The notes under the pieces are model-generated. The model did not search any database. It had not been told where the DNA came from and worked only from the letters and a program-made list of their open reading frames with translations. From Strongylocentrotus purpuratus (lineage: Eukaryota > Echinodermata > Echinoidea > Camarodonta > Strongylocentrotidae), in assembly GCF_000002235.5 (NCBI RefSeq), contig NW_022145596.1, positions 3,840,352 to 3,904,351 of the forward strand: a stretch of DNA of 64,000 bases, read 5' to 3'. Every line of letters starts with the position of its first letter. The first letter of the stretch is position 1. A program made the translations under genes and the position numbers. Below, piece by piece: positions 24,430 to 34,890 of this stretch.

Positions 24430-24648
24430 AACTGAAGATATCAAAAAGATTAATACATTTGACTGGATGCAGTATTTTAACATGTCTGAGTGCTCTTTTC
24501 ATTTTTAATAATTGATGAGCCGATTCTCACATCAACTGATTTGAGCGAGAAGGGCGCTAACACTTATACATATACTTTATCAGAATTAAAGCCATTCTGG
24601 CCCTGAAGAGAAAACATATACTCGAAAGACATAAACATTATTTTCTCA

Positions 24649-24662
24649 CCCCCCCCCCCCCC
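24649..24662. repeat. Poly-C run of 14
   Basis: Fourteen C, followed by a CT/C-rich stretch to about 24682. The minus-strand Gly-rich frames that cross it are artefacts. Confidence 0.95.
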
Positions 24663-24774
24663 TCCCTCCACCCCCTCCCCCAACTTCTCTGAACCAATGA
24701 CTATAAATAGAAAGTTCATCAACAAATTGAACAAAATACCAGGTTTTCGCAGCATTATATTCAAATTTGTCTAA

Positions 24775-25168
24775 GGCTGCGTTCATGCTTAAATTTTGAA
24801 GGCAGAATGAGCGATCTGAAACGCTCATCGTAAACGCTCATCGTGATCGCAGTTCCACGATGTAGTGTTCATGCTTACTTCTCTGGCTCCCCCAGGCAAT
24901 TCTCAGTGTGTGGCCTTAATTGGTCTTCCAGCTGGATTCGCAAACCTTCACTGTGCATGCTACGTAGACCCACTAGAGGTCAGTGCGTTGACCCCATTTA
25001 AACGCGTTTACAAATTGTAAACGCATCTTTTTGTGAGTTTACGATCGGCGATCGTGATCGCCGTTTTTCGGTGATTCTACAAAAGTGAGCTAAGACGCAA
25101 CCGTGTTTTAAACTAAACGCGTAACAGATGCCTGATTCTGGCCGTCAAAATCAAGCATGAACGCGCCC
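24775..25168. mobile_element. Harbinger-like MITE, copy 1
   Basis: A 394-bp element with ends GGCTGCGTTCATGCTTAAAT and, complemented, GGGCGCGTTCATGCTTGATT. It is flanked by TAA on both sides (24772-24774 and 25169-25171). A 3-bp TWA target duplication and GG(G/C)-starting inverted repeats are the usual marks of PIF/Harbinger elements, so the assignment is by hallmark, not by transposase homology. Internal palindromes include CGATCGGCGATCGTGATCG. There is no coding capacity, so it must have been moved by an element elsewhere. It is identical to 58201-58594. Confidence 0.9.
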
Positions 25169-25757
25169 TAACTCTGCCAATTTATTCCACCACATAAATT
25201 GTGATGACATATGACTCATGAAATCAACATTCAAGGGGAGAGAAATGGCAGGATTAAATCGCATTCCTAACATTTCTTGATTTAAAAATTATTTTTAAAA
25301 GCCCACTATTTAGTCCAACCTTCCAATTTATGTATGAGGAGTTATTGTCCACACGAAACATGTCCCATTTTAACCATCAAGTGTGTACTGTTAGATTTTG
25401 AGAAACACTAGGTTTCTTGATTGAAAGTCAAGGTTCTTCATCATAATCGAATAAGAAACAACAAGAATAATGCTGAAAAGGAGCCTCCATCTACACTAGC
25501 AATACATATAGTTCTTTTAGACTTCTAGTTTCGTAATCAACGATAATCAAATGAGGCATAATAATGTGGTACAAATCTTCAAGAATATATAAAAGTAGAC
25601 CTCAGGACACATTTTCAGATAGGACCAGCATTCTAGCTATCCAAACCCAATGATATATCTGTTGACCAGTATAACCTGTGGATACCAGTTTGGTTGAGAT
25701 TGGAGCCCAGTTACGAGCTTGACGACAGATTTGTAGTCCTTTCTTCATCCAACAAAC

Positions 25758-26402
25758 TAGCCTCTTGTCGATGCCCTCGCGCTGTTGGAGTCTCTAAATT
25801 CTGACGAGCGAAGCGAGTCAGAGAAACCGAGGCGCTTGTCGATGCCCTCGCGCTGTTGGAGTCTCTAAATTCTGACGAGCGAAGCGAGTCAGAGAAACCG
25901 AGGCGCTTGCGCGGAGGGCCTCTTGACAAGTGATATGAATTTCTTATGTTTTACTTTGTTTGGCGAATATTCCGACCCAGCAGAGTTCGGTGAAAGTCAT
26001 CCAATCAGAAAGAGCTACTATGACGTAATATCTACCGCTCTGTGCGAATTCCTTCCGTGAGAGCGAGACTGGCCGCCTAGTTGTAGTCTGCAAGCACAAA
26101 CCCTGGTCAGTCGTAAAAGAGAGTGTGCACTATAAGACTACCATATGCCACGTACTATAGCTGCTCCTGACCTATATTGGTACAACCAGTAGGTACCAGT
26201 AGATAGCTGGGTTAGGCTTCTCTCAAGGCACAATGATTTTTTGATAAAGTGTCAAATTAGGGTCTGTGCTTGCAGACTAGCCTAGTTGGGCAATCCCGAA
26301 CACACACATACACACACACAATCGCTGCGGTCTAGACATGCATAATTCAGTAGGAAATCGGGTCTCATGAATATATAATTCAGATCACTTGTCAAGAGGC
26401 TA
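25758..26402. mobile_element. Non-autonomous TIR element with 9-bp target-site duplication
   Basis: The element starts TAGCCTCTTG and ends CAAGAGGCTA. It is flanked on both sides by CCAACAAAC (25749-25757 and 26403-26411), an exact 9-bp duplication. A 9-bp duplication is typical of Mutator-like elements, though that superfamily call is inference. Inside, GCCTCTTGACAAGTGAT (25917) is a second and better inverted match to the right end. A nested inverted pair lies at about 26077-26105 and 26261-26290 (GTCTGCAAGCACA-type). The left side has a 71-bp tandem duplication. No coding capacity; 645 bp. Confidence 0.9.
25764..25905. repeat. 71-bp perfect tandem duplication inside the 9-bp-TSD element
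   Basis: Two head-to-tail copies (25764-25834 and 25835-25905) start CTTGTCGATGCCCTCGCGCT and contain GACGAGCGAAGCGAGTC, itself a short palindrome. I see no mismatch between the copies. The block separates the outer TAGCCTCTTG end from the inner copy of the same end, so the left terminus appears to have been rebuilt or expanded. Confidence 0.9.
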
Positions 26403-26411
26403 CCAACAAAC

Positions 26412-28771
26412 AGGACCAAAAAACAGGCAGAAGTCTGAGAAATCAAAAGCAAGGGAGTAGTCTCTTTCAGAGACCCTATCTCTGTGACTCAGATTGGTAA
26501 ACATATTTTGCGGACTCGGAACTTCAGCAGTTGACATTTTTCAGCCAGGAACTTTGATGTTTGTTTAGAAAGACAGAATTGCTCTAATATGTGTTATCTC
26601 CAGACAGCAGTTGTGCTTATCTGAAAACTTTATATCAAAGCTATATCCTGCAAAATGTGAACCACTGTAATTAAAGAAAAGTTTTCCTCTCAGTGCTGTC
26701 TCATGCTACATCAGTGAATATTAAAGCATATTCAGAATTTGAATAGGATAATTTACGGATAATTTCGGTAACAGTTCAGAAAAAGATTTTTTTTTTAAAT
26801 TGAACTCATTTCAGATTGCACCTACGCCTATTTCACCATTGACATATAGCTAGAACAGGATGATTTGACAATGTTTCTTTACCCCCCCCCCCCCCAACAA
26901 ATAAGGAAAATCAATTTGAGTAAATTTCACAAATTCAGTTTATCATACAATTTTTGTGATTTCTGGTTGCAAAGACTTCTCTTTCTCTTTTTCTTTCAGA
27001 GCTGAGAAGAAGCCAAAAAAGAAACAGCAACTAAAAAAACACCATGAACTTTATAAAGGTCAATACGTTTGTACTTACAGACTAATCAAAAACTAAATGA
27101 TTACAGCATAAAATTGAACTCAACTCCATCAAACTGGAAGGTCTGGATGTATTAAATTTGGTTTCTTGTTTATTTACTGAATATAATTTACAAGCAGATT
27201 GAGCGTAAATTATGGGTTGGTAAGTTTCAACTTGTTTCAGATCTTCTAATCGCAGGACAAAATGATATTTATTGAATTTTTAAGATGTATGAAAATCATT
27301 AAAAGGTGAAGTTATTTCATATTTTTGTGAGAAAGAATGTGTATTAAAATGGTTCATGCGTTGTTTTGTACACAAAATTTGAGAACAAATCTAGATGTAT
27401 TTTACTATGGGATTTCCTGTAGAGTATAAGAACTGTAGGGCCTACACAAAAGTGCAATTCCCTCCAGAATCACTCTCTTTGATTTAACATTTTTTACAAC
27501 TAATGTTTATGAATGAATGCCTCTTTCACTTACTAGGAATAAGATAAGTCCTTCTAAACTTGAAAAATAAAAAATAGAAGAAAAGTCATCAACTCGAATC
27601 ATGAGATGGGTGTCACATGAAACCATACTTTGTATCTCACTGGCCTGCTAATCAAGACAGAGGCACAAGGGTCACCACCAGTCATTCCAGCTACCTGTTC
27701 AGATCGTAAAATTTATAGATGTCCTCCCAGAAAAGTAAATACGAGGTGAACCAGGGAGGTGAGACTTTAAATGGAGATTCCGTCTCGAAAGAATTTCCCG
27801 AGGGAAAGATATTCAAGATTAACTTGGCTTAACAACAAGTAATGTAACCCTCTTCAGCCATCAAATCCATCAACAGCCGCCCTTATCAGACCACAGATGC
27901 CCTCTGGCGATCCAAATGTTACGAAGTGTTACGCAACGCGGCCTGCTTCCCTAAGCTCTCCAAACACTTGGTCGTAAAAAAAAGGCTTTGAAGCCATGCG
28001 AGTCACCGAGAAAATGACGTCATACTCATTGAAGATGTATATAGCTATAACAGACAAAAATACAAAATCGACAACTTATGGCACAAGGCAACCTGCTATT
28101 GGTTATCAAATGCTTTCGCTGTGCTCGGATAACTCTTCTGAAGACGTAGCCATCTGAACCAGCGAAATCGACCAAGGAAATCGTGAGTTAGAGTGAATGC
28201 AAGTTTCTCATCATCATCACGTTCTCTTCTAATTATTGACATTTTCCGAAAGTTTCCGAAATTTTTACATAGCTAGGAAGGTAGTCCATAAGTTTATCTC
28301 TTAAAATAACTAAATGAAACTGTGTTGTATAATTGCGCATTTGGTTTAATGAGGGTTAGAAGTTGTCAATTCATCACCACTTTTCACCCCGAGTACGGGC
28401 CGGCGACGCGAAAGCCGCCGTGCTCGCTGGGCTGTACATGCTGGATGTGTTGGTGGAAACACACATAGCTGCATTTCTACCCTGGCCGTGTATTGAAAGT
28501 TGTGCTATTGATTCTCAACATTTCAAACACCACTGTACAAAACTCAACTGATTTCATTCAAAGGCAGTACTATAGTGACGATTGATGACACCTAAAGAGC
28601 ATTAAAATACAATTTGTTCAACTTTCTGATGTTAGAAAGAATAATTTAAAAATTAAAATTGTGAGTCTACTGTCAAACTTGCCGATCAACCGCATCGGGA
28701 TGATTATGTGCATTTGTACTGTATGTTGTGAGTGTATTGACTATTCATGTATTCAAATGCTGCCTATTTAC
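26412..28771. other. Non-coding stretch with a GC-rich patch at 28370-28490
   Basis: No supported gene. There is a poly-C run of 14 at 26882-26895. The patch around 28370-28490 is much richer in GC and CpG than its surroundings. It is open in one frame on each strand for about 50 codons, and it lies just downstream of the minus-strand PHD exon. It could hold a further exon, but I found no matching splice acceptor and phase, so it is not called. Confidence 0.45.
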
Positions 28772-28986
28772 ATGGAGCGGCCTACGCATTCACGATGAAA
28801 CCATTTAACCGTACATTCTGGTTCGCTGCAACGAATAAGATTTTCCGTTGATGGAATTTCACACGTGCATAACTTGTATTGGTCTCCAACTTCCCATACA
28901 CCAGGCTCAAGAAAATCTTCCTCAAAATCAGTCAGAAAGTCTAAATCGTCGCCTACCAAATACTCTTCCCTACTGTACGCCGCCAT
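28772..28986 (-). CDS. First exon of a PHD-finger protein gene, partial
   Basis: It starts in the context AAAAATGGCGGCG and encodes MAAYSREEYLVGDDLDFLTD, then an acidic Asp/Glu/Phe-rich segment, then LCTCEIPSTENLIRCSEPEC and TVKWFHRECVGRS. The Cys/His order is C-x-C, nine residues, C-x4-C, five residues, H-x2-C. That is the first six zinc ligands of a PHD finger of the ING type, with the WFH motif. The last C-x2-C is missing because the exon ends at a donor, AT|GTAAAT (28771 on the minus strand). The missing cysteines should be in the next exon. PHD fingers commonly read the histone H3 tail, so a chromatin role is possible. PHD domains also occur in proteins derived from transposons. The next exon was not found. 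Confidence 0.7.
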
Positions 28987-29110
28987 TTTTGTCGATAGCA
29001 GCCGATGTGTATTTCCAACAATGCATTTCGCGAGCCCTATGTCACTCAGTTTCGGGAGTGAGATTTACGAGCTGTGCGGTCCGGGTGGGGGATTAACGGG
29101 ATTATGATAG
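28987..29110 (-). promoter_or_regulatory. Probable promoter and 5' UTR of the PHD gene
   Basis: The sequence immediately upstream of the ATG is CpG-rich compared with its surroundings. About 30 bp upstream it contains, on the minus strand, GCGAAATGCATTGTTGGAAA. This resembles the palindromic TTCCCAGAATGCATTGCG type of core-promoter site bound by ZNF143/Staf in animals, although it is not an exact match. The AAAATGGCGGC start context is also typical of broad animal promoters. This is inference from motif and position only. Confidence 0.35.
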
Positions 29111-29248
29111 GGGGAAAAAAGACTCTCGGTGCAACGGACTGCTTCAAAGGGCCCTCTTAGATGCGGAATCCATTTATTACAAGCCCTGGGTGAACATACC
29201 AATCCAATGAAGTCAGACTTGATATGCCTTCTGAGGAGACCGCTCAAT

Positions 29249-29586
29249 AGGCCTGTCCTCATCAGCTTGAGTTTGCCAAATAACCAGCTATTTTCAGACT
29301 TGGGATATTATCCCCAAAATCAAAATTTCGTCATCACCAGACCAATACCCTCATTACAAACTAGCTCGAATGGGCGCAAATTAGCCTGCTATTTCCCAAA
29401 TATTCCTGGATTATTTTGGAAACAAGACCAAGATTTCTTGGGATATTTTCTTGACCAAATAACCCGCTAATTGCAACTGCAGGCTGATAAAAACGCAAAT
29501 TTCTAGAGCTGGCTAATTTGAGATCGGGCTACCGGTAGTTAAAATAGCGGGTTATTTTGCAACTTCGGTCTGATGAGGACAGGCCT
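29249..29586. mobile_element. Palindromic MITE, AGGCCTGTCC family, 338-bp copy
   Basis: The left end AGGCCTGTCCTCATCAGCTT and right end GGTCTGATGAGGACAGGCCT are inverted copies. The next inner block, TTTGCCAAATAACCAGCTAT, pairs with ATAGCGGGTTATTTTGCAA near the right end. No coding capacity. It is closer to the copies at 5997 and 52356 than to the foldback at 17580. Confidence 0.9.
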
Positions 29587-31175
29587 AAGGAGCTCAACAA
29601 TTTGGGGCTGAAGGAGCTCCTATAGTGTCTAATAAATCATGTATGATGTCTCCACTTCATACCTAAAGTTGAGAAGTGTCACATGTAGGAGTAATTGATT
29701 CGTCTCAAAATGGGATATTTAAGTACAAATTTGCTTTTAATTTGGATACATTTTCACTAGAAACTTGATACACACCACAATCAGGGCAATGCCTTCTAAT
29801 ACAAGATCGTTTATTTGTGGTTTGTACAAAACCTGATTTATTGCTCTGTTTCCATGTTTTGCCCAATTTGTAACACATTTCAAAAGTAGCACTGCTGGAA
29901 ATAAAGGTATATTGACAAACACAGAATGGATTTATTCCTGACACAATAATTCTTAACAGTTAAAACTTGTAAATGATAAACACTTTGGTATTATTGCCTC
30001 TCTTCACTCCATTCCTTTCTTCACATAACAAGGAATATATCATTATGTCTTTAACAACATAATAATAATTTCTCCATTGATTGATCATACTAATCTCTTT
30101 AAGTTCTTTTAAATGATCATTCCGGTAACAAATATAGATACGGTTGAGATTCTTGGCAGAAAAATAAGTAATACGATATGATGATAAATCTGAGAAGTCA
30201 AGCATAAGAATGTGGTGACAGCAATGATATTAATTGAATGATTGCAGATCATTACACAGTCATTTAAAGATTGAAATATCATTACTTTCACCTTCATTAT
30301 TTCTATACCTGTAAACCTTGCTAGGTATGATCAATGAGGCAATTTGAAATGTGGGAGGCGATGACAGCCAGCGAGGAGGTTTACAATAGACAAAATGAGA
30401 CAAATTGAAAGTATAGATTACCTAAAGCCACTACAGACATTTTAGCATCTATGAATTCCCTCATTAATTTATCATCTCATTCCTTTTATAGATGAACTAT
30501 AACAATTCCATTTTTAAACACGTTAAGGTTATGGCATGTTTCATAGTGCATATCAATTCTAATTATATTTCATACATAATGCAGCATATATAATGTAAAT
30601 CAAGGTAAACAAAATAAAAGTGAAAATAAATGTTCAAAAGTCTATATAGGGCTCATTATTTAATGCTCTGTACAATATTTCTTTATACCATCTTAGCAAT
30701 AACTAAAATCTCACAAGGACAACACTGCTTATAAAGTCATGTATGAGCATGACAGTACATATATTTCCATAAACTTGTGCATAGAGTGTTCAGGATTTAT
30801 ATTTTCCCTCTAGCGTATCACCCAAAACAAGCATAAAGAAGATCGCGAGAGAGAGAGCTGTCATGACTTCAGACTATCTACACACTAATCACAGCCTTCT
30901 CTTTAGTTACCGCGAGGCAGCATGGCTAAGAAAATGATACCTGATATTTTTCAATTTCATGATCATCATTGCTTCCTTTGCCCCAAGGGACTTTGAGCAA
31001 AAAATAATGAGGGCACTGGGAGATCATCTGTTCATGCCTCAACAAATATATCACGTGGGAGAATAGATAGAGGTTTGTAGCTCCAAATCCTGGATTTGAA
31101 ATATCCTATAGAAATACACATTGGACAAAGTGAATATCCCGCATAAATAAAAAAAAAGTTAACACTAGAGTCTGG
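29587..31175. other. Non-coding stretch
   Basis: No supported gene. AT-rich with short spurious frames on the minus strand (29705-30297). AAGGAGCTC occurs twice just after the MITE (29586-29620), perhaps remnants of an older flank. Confidence 0.5.
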
Positions 31176-31177
31176 AG

Positions 31178-31340
31178 CGAGTACAGTCAAATCCGTCTAT
31201 AAAGGCAACCCAAGGGTAACATAGAAACTGGTCACTGAAGACAGGTTCTACAACACATATTTCTTTCTACAGGGAGATAAAGCGAATGACTGCTATAGAC
31301 AGGGGGCCTTTGTAGAGAGGTGGCCAATAAGACAGGAATT
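31178..31340. repeat. Diverged repeat with CTATAGACAGG / CTATAAAGGC motifs
   Basis: CCGTCTATAAAGGCAACCCA and, further on, CTATAGACAGGGGGCCTTTG with TAGAGAGGTGGCC give the alternating 'tracking' phrases seen in a common invertebrate interspersed repeat. That identification comes from recalled repeat style and not from a search. No coding capacity, one old copy. Confidence 0.45.
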
Positions 31341-32296
31341 AACTGTAGTTATATTTTAAAACACCTCTCTAGTAATGAGTAAGGTTGAGAGCACACATTT
31401 CATCAATGTCCACGCAAGTAAGAATAAATAGATCCCTGCTTTCATTGAAAAGTTTCCACACAGTTATATTTCTAAATATTTAGTAGCACTATTATTACCT
31501 AAGTATCTTTGAGGCATCTAGACACCAGCTAACATGTGGCATAAAATATGGGCCAGGGTAATTCCAACTGCAGCATAAGCAAACGTGAACTTTTCTCAAG
31601 GAACTTGTTCCATGCTAATTTTGGAAGCAAACTGCTGTGTAAACATTTTCATTATCTCAACATACCCCGATGACTAATGAGTGAAGAATCCTATAGACCT
31701 AGACTGGGTACTTGTAAACAAGGGAAATGTTGTGTTTAGAGTTAGACTACCATTTTATGTTGTCATGTTCATTTAGAATCTCTACACTTCTTTTTTTATG
31801 TAGGGAATTGAAGTTCAATATCTAATTTTAGTATCATGTCTATATCCATCGGCTTCTGGGAAATGTTATTATACTTTCTAAAACTTTCTAGTATACTGTC
31901 ACGTACTATATTCTACAACGACAAGGGTATGTTCCAGAGATAGAGTCATGAAAGAGTCATGAAAGAGGCTAACAGCTAGGGCATGGGCTGTACAGTGACA
32001 GACTGGCATGCTGGAGACCAGTTGGTCAATCATGGTTATAAATGATGCTACCAAATTGAATGTGAAAAGCCCATGCTATCATGTATAAAGACTGCACGCT
32101 GATTACCTCGCCTTGTTAATGGACCCTCATACTCTGTAGTTCACATACACTGCACATGAGCAGGGGGAAATGGCAGTATAATAGCAGTACTTGAAAATCA
32201 GAAATGTTCATGACATGGAACTTTTATGATGTACATCACAGCGACTTTCATTTAAAGAAAATTTCATGAATTGCAAGCATTCAGTTGTAATTCATC
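31341..32296. other. Non-coding stretch
   Basis: No supported gene. A 13-bp direct repeat (GAGTCATGAAAGA twice) occurs at about 31944-31970. Confidence 0.5.
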
Positions 32297-32499
32297 AGGT
32301 GGGCTGTATATCGTACAGACCACCTTATAATTTCGTTAGAATTGCCTTTATTTATTTATTATTAAATATTTTTCTTATTTCTAACCACTTTTTTGTGAAC
32401 AAGATAACACGAAAATGGCTCGATCAAAATCCTTGAAATTAAGCACATATAAGTAAAAACATATGAACAAAGGACAGAAATGTTTTCAACCTTGAACTT

Positions 32500-33519
32500 G
32501 ACTGATGACGTCATCTAGGCGCCATTTTGTAAAATTTTACGAAAATCAACTCATGATCATATCTTCATAACCAAAAGGTAATTCTCATTCATATTTATCA
32601 TGATTAAGGTCAATATCCGTCCGGTTAATTTCAGCTCAAATAATGCGCGCGTGCGCGTACGTCCGCGCGTCAATGCGCGCGCAAAATTTTGAAATGCTCA
32701 AAATCGTCTCAAAATCATTTTGCATACGTTTTAGGCCATTCTAAGCATTTTATAAAAAATCGCGCACACGCTCATGCGCGCGCGTTTTCGCGCGTAAAAC
32801 TATTACATAACATAGAATCGCCATTTTTTTTCTTTTATGATATTCCACATATATTTACAAACAAATTGATACCATGTTTGTCTCTTTATGACTATTAATA
32901 ACGGAATGATCGACCGTTTAACATAAATCTCGGTGCGCGCGAGCTCTTGTAATACATAGCATATATGGGCAAAAACATGCCTATACAAAATCCATTGTAG
33001 CTCTTTAGGATACAAGGTGACCCCAATTTGTTTTCATAATTTGATAGAGTATGATTCGGAGATATTGTTTCATGTCACATTTGACCTTCAATTAACTCAT
33101 GACGTCATTATAATGGCCTCCGAACTCAAAATTTCAATTTGCATATTATGACGTCAGCATATTTATGGAAAATTGATTGTATCTCTGTAAATAGTGATTG
33201 ATTTTCTTCTAAATTTTAAAATGTTCTAGCTGAGACAATTTTCTACAAATGAAGTCGTAACAATTATTAATTTTGACAAAAGCATCATGGCGTATTTTTG
33301 TGATTAAAGGAGGCATGTCAATTTTCACATTTTGCGTGTATTCTCTATGGGACATGATTTTTTCTCAAAACTCGATTCTACATTCCCGTCTTTCGCGAGC
33401 AATATCTACGTCGTTTTAGCTTCATTTACGCTGAACTTCGAGTATGTTGTAGCTGAGACAAAAAACTACTCAAATGTACCCTTTATTTTGTCTCAATTTT
33501 TTGTTGGATCAGCCCACCT
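32500..33519 (+). repeat. Module A of the bipartite repeat
   Basis: The landmarks, in order, are GACGTCATCTAGGCGCCATTT (32518), a GCGC tract, TATTATGACGTCAGC (33145), ATGTTCTAGCTGAGAC (33221), CTCTATGGGACATGATTTTT (33342) and ATGTTGTAGCTGAGAC (33444). Each has a counterpart in module B at a nearly constant distance. Confidence 0.8.
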
Positions 33520-33684
33520 ATACTCGTTCCAAACAAGTATTACAAATCTAGTTTATTATTATTATTTATTTTTATTTCTCCCCGTTTTTTGTTCATCGGT
33601 TAACTCAAGATCGGTTGTGTTAATTTTTTTCAATTTTGACACAGTCATAGGTCATTGTCATGAGACGTGACAGTAACCTTTTCA

Positions 33685-33845
33685 AGGTCATCAGGTCATC
33701 GTGACGTCATCCAGGCGCCATTTTGTGAAATCACGTTATCCATCATATCTTCATGATGCCTAAGCAAAGGTCATTCATATTCATATCACATATACTTCAG
33801 GTCAAGGGTCAACAAGTCATGTCATCAAAGGTCACATGAAGGTCA
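33685..33845 (+). promoter_or_regulatory. Cluster of AGGTCA half-sites spaced DR2, DR1, DR5
   Basis: Direct repeats of the nuclear-receptor half-site are AGGTCA-2-AGGTCA (33685-33698), AGGTCA-1-GGGTCA (33799-33811) and AGGTCA-5-AGGTCA (33829-33845), with additional single AGGTCA sites nearby (33649, 33767 and beyond). DR1, DR2 and DR5 are classic spacings for RXR-containing dimers. The equivalent part of module A has only one such site, so the cluster belongs to module B. Function is inference. Confidence 0.4.
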
Positions 33846-34690
33846 TGACGCGCGCGTATGCGCACATCAAAATTTTAAATTGCTCAAAATCACTTAACTA
33901 CTAAAGGAGAGTACGAATCAGGTCATTCGAAGCATTTCAAAATTTTCCGTCCGTACTTGTCCCCGCGCGCGGTGCGCGCGTTCACAACGCGCGGAAAAGG
34001 TCAAATTCAATTTGTTTACATGATTTAGATTCCTCTTACCGTAAATGACAATTTACATTAATTTCAGTCACTCTTGACCTTTCATAAGGCTGTGAGCGCG
34101 CGTAAAAGTTCAAATTCTGCGCGTGCTGCTATGGGCAATATAATGTAAATTTGATCAAAAACATGCTACTTTATAAATCAAAATAGCTCTTCAGATAGTC
34201 CGTCGACCCCCAATTTTTATATCATGGTTGGAAAGAGCATGAGTTGGAAATATGATTTCATACCACCCTGACTCGTACAAAGTGAAACAAAATCTTCATA
34301 TTTGCATCTAAACTAAAGAAAATGTATTTTGTTGATGACGTCATTTTTGTCTTTGTTCAATTGAGATTATCTCACTTATCTGTGATCACTTTTCTCTCAG
34401 ATTTTGATATGTTGTAGCTGAGATTATTCTCTATCAAAAATATGCCATTCATATTTCATTTCGATGACGTCATCATAGTATAATATTCGATTAAAGGCGG
34501 CAATGCATAATTTGTCATATTTGCGTGTTATGTCTATGGGAGGTCACTTTTTTCAAAACATGAATCTACATGACAATGTGTTTTGACCAGTGTCTCGGTT
34601 GTTATTCAAAACAGTTTTCAACCAAATCTTAATATGTTGTAGCTGAGACTATATTCTATCTAAATATTTCCTCATTTTTTCAATCAGATG
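33686..34690 (+). repeat. Module B of the bipartite repeat
   Basis: The counterparts of module A's landmarks are GACGTCATCCAGGCGCCATTT (33704), a GCGC tract (33963), GTTGATGACGTCA (34331), ATGTTGTAGCTGAGAT (34409), TCTATGGGAGGTCACTTTTT (34530) and ATGTTGTAGCTGAGAC (34634). Offsets from module A are 1186, 1187, 1188, 1188 and 1190, so net indels are few although the sequence between landmarks has diverged. The module ends in a run of ATCATC/ATAATC trinucleotides (34715-34780). Confidence 0.8.
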
Positions 34691-34890
34691 TCAGAATCAC
34701 GCTCATGTTCATTATCATAATGATGATAATCATCCTCATCATAATCACTACTATCAAGATCATCATCATCATAATCATCATTGTTTACATGTCTATATAA
34801 CTTCTCCCTTTTTCAATATAGTAAATATTATAATCAATTATAAGACTTGAAGACAGACCACCTTATTCGTCTTCGTGACGAATTAAATTT

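Larger units (their letters stand above)
32297..34870. repeat. Bipartite 2.6-kb non-coding repeat rich in TGACGTCA
   Basis: The region begins with the hairpin AGGTGGGCTGTATATCGTACAGACCACCT-type sequence (32297-32325) and ends with ACAGACCACCT (34853-34863), which pairs with the start. AGCCCACCT also occurs at the internal junction (33511-33519). Between the ends are two diverged colinear modules offset by about 1,187 bp (see the two module entries). Six perfect TGACGTCA sites occur at 32516, 33100, 33149, 33702, 34336 and 34465. Alternating GCGC tracts lie at 32643-32681, 32762-32796 and 33963-33990. There is no coding capacity. It could be a large non-autonomous DNA element, a short satellite or an old regulatory duplication. 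No target-site duplication was found. Confidence 0.75.

Noticed and set aside
28363..28551. A 62-residue plus-strand frame in a CpG-rich patch
   Set aside because: Open on both strands over the CpG-rich part, with no splice sites fitting the nearby PHD gene's phase.
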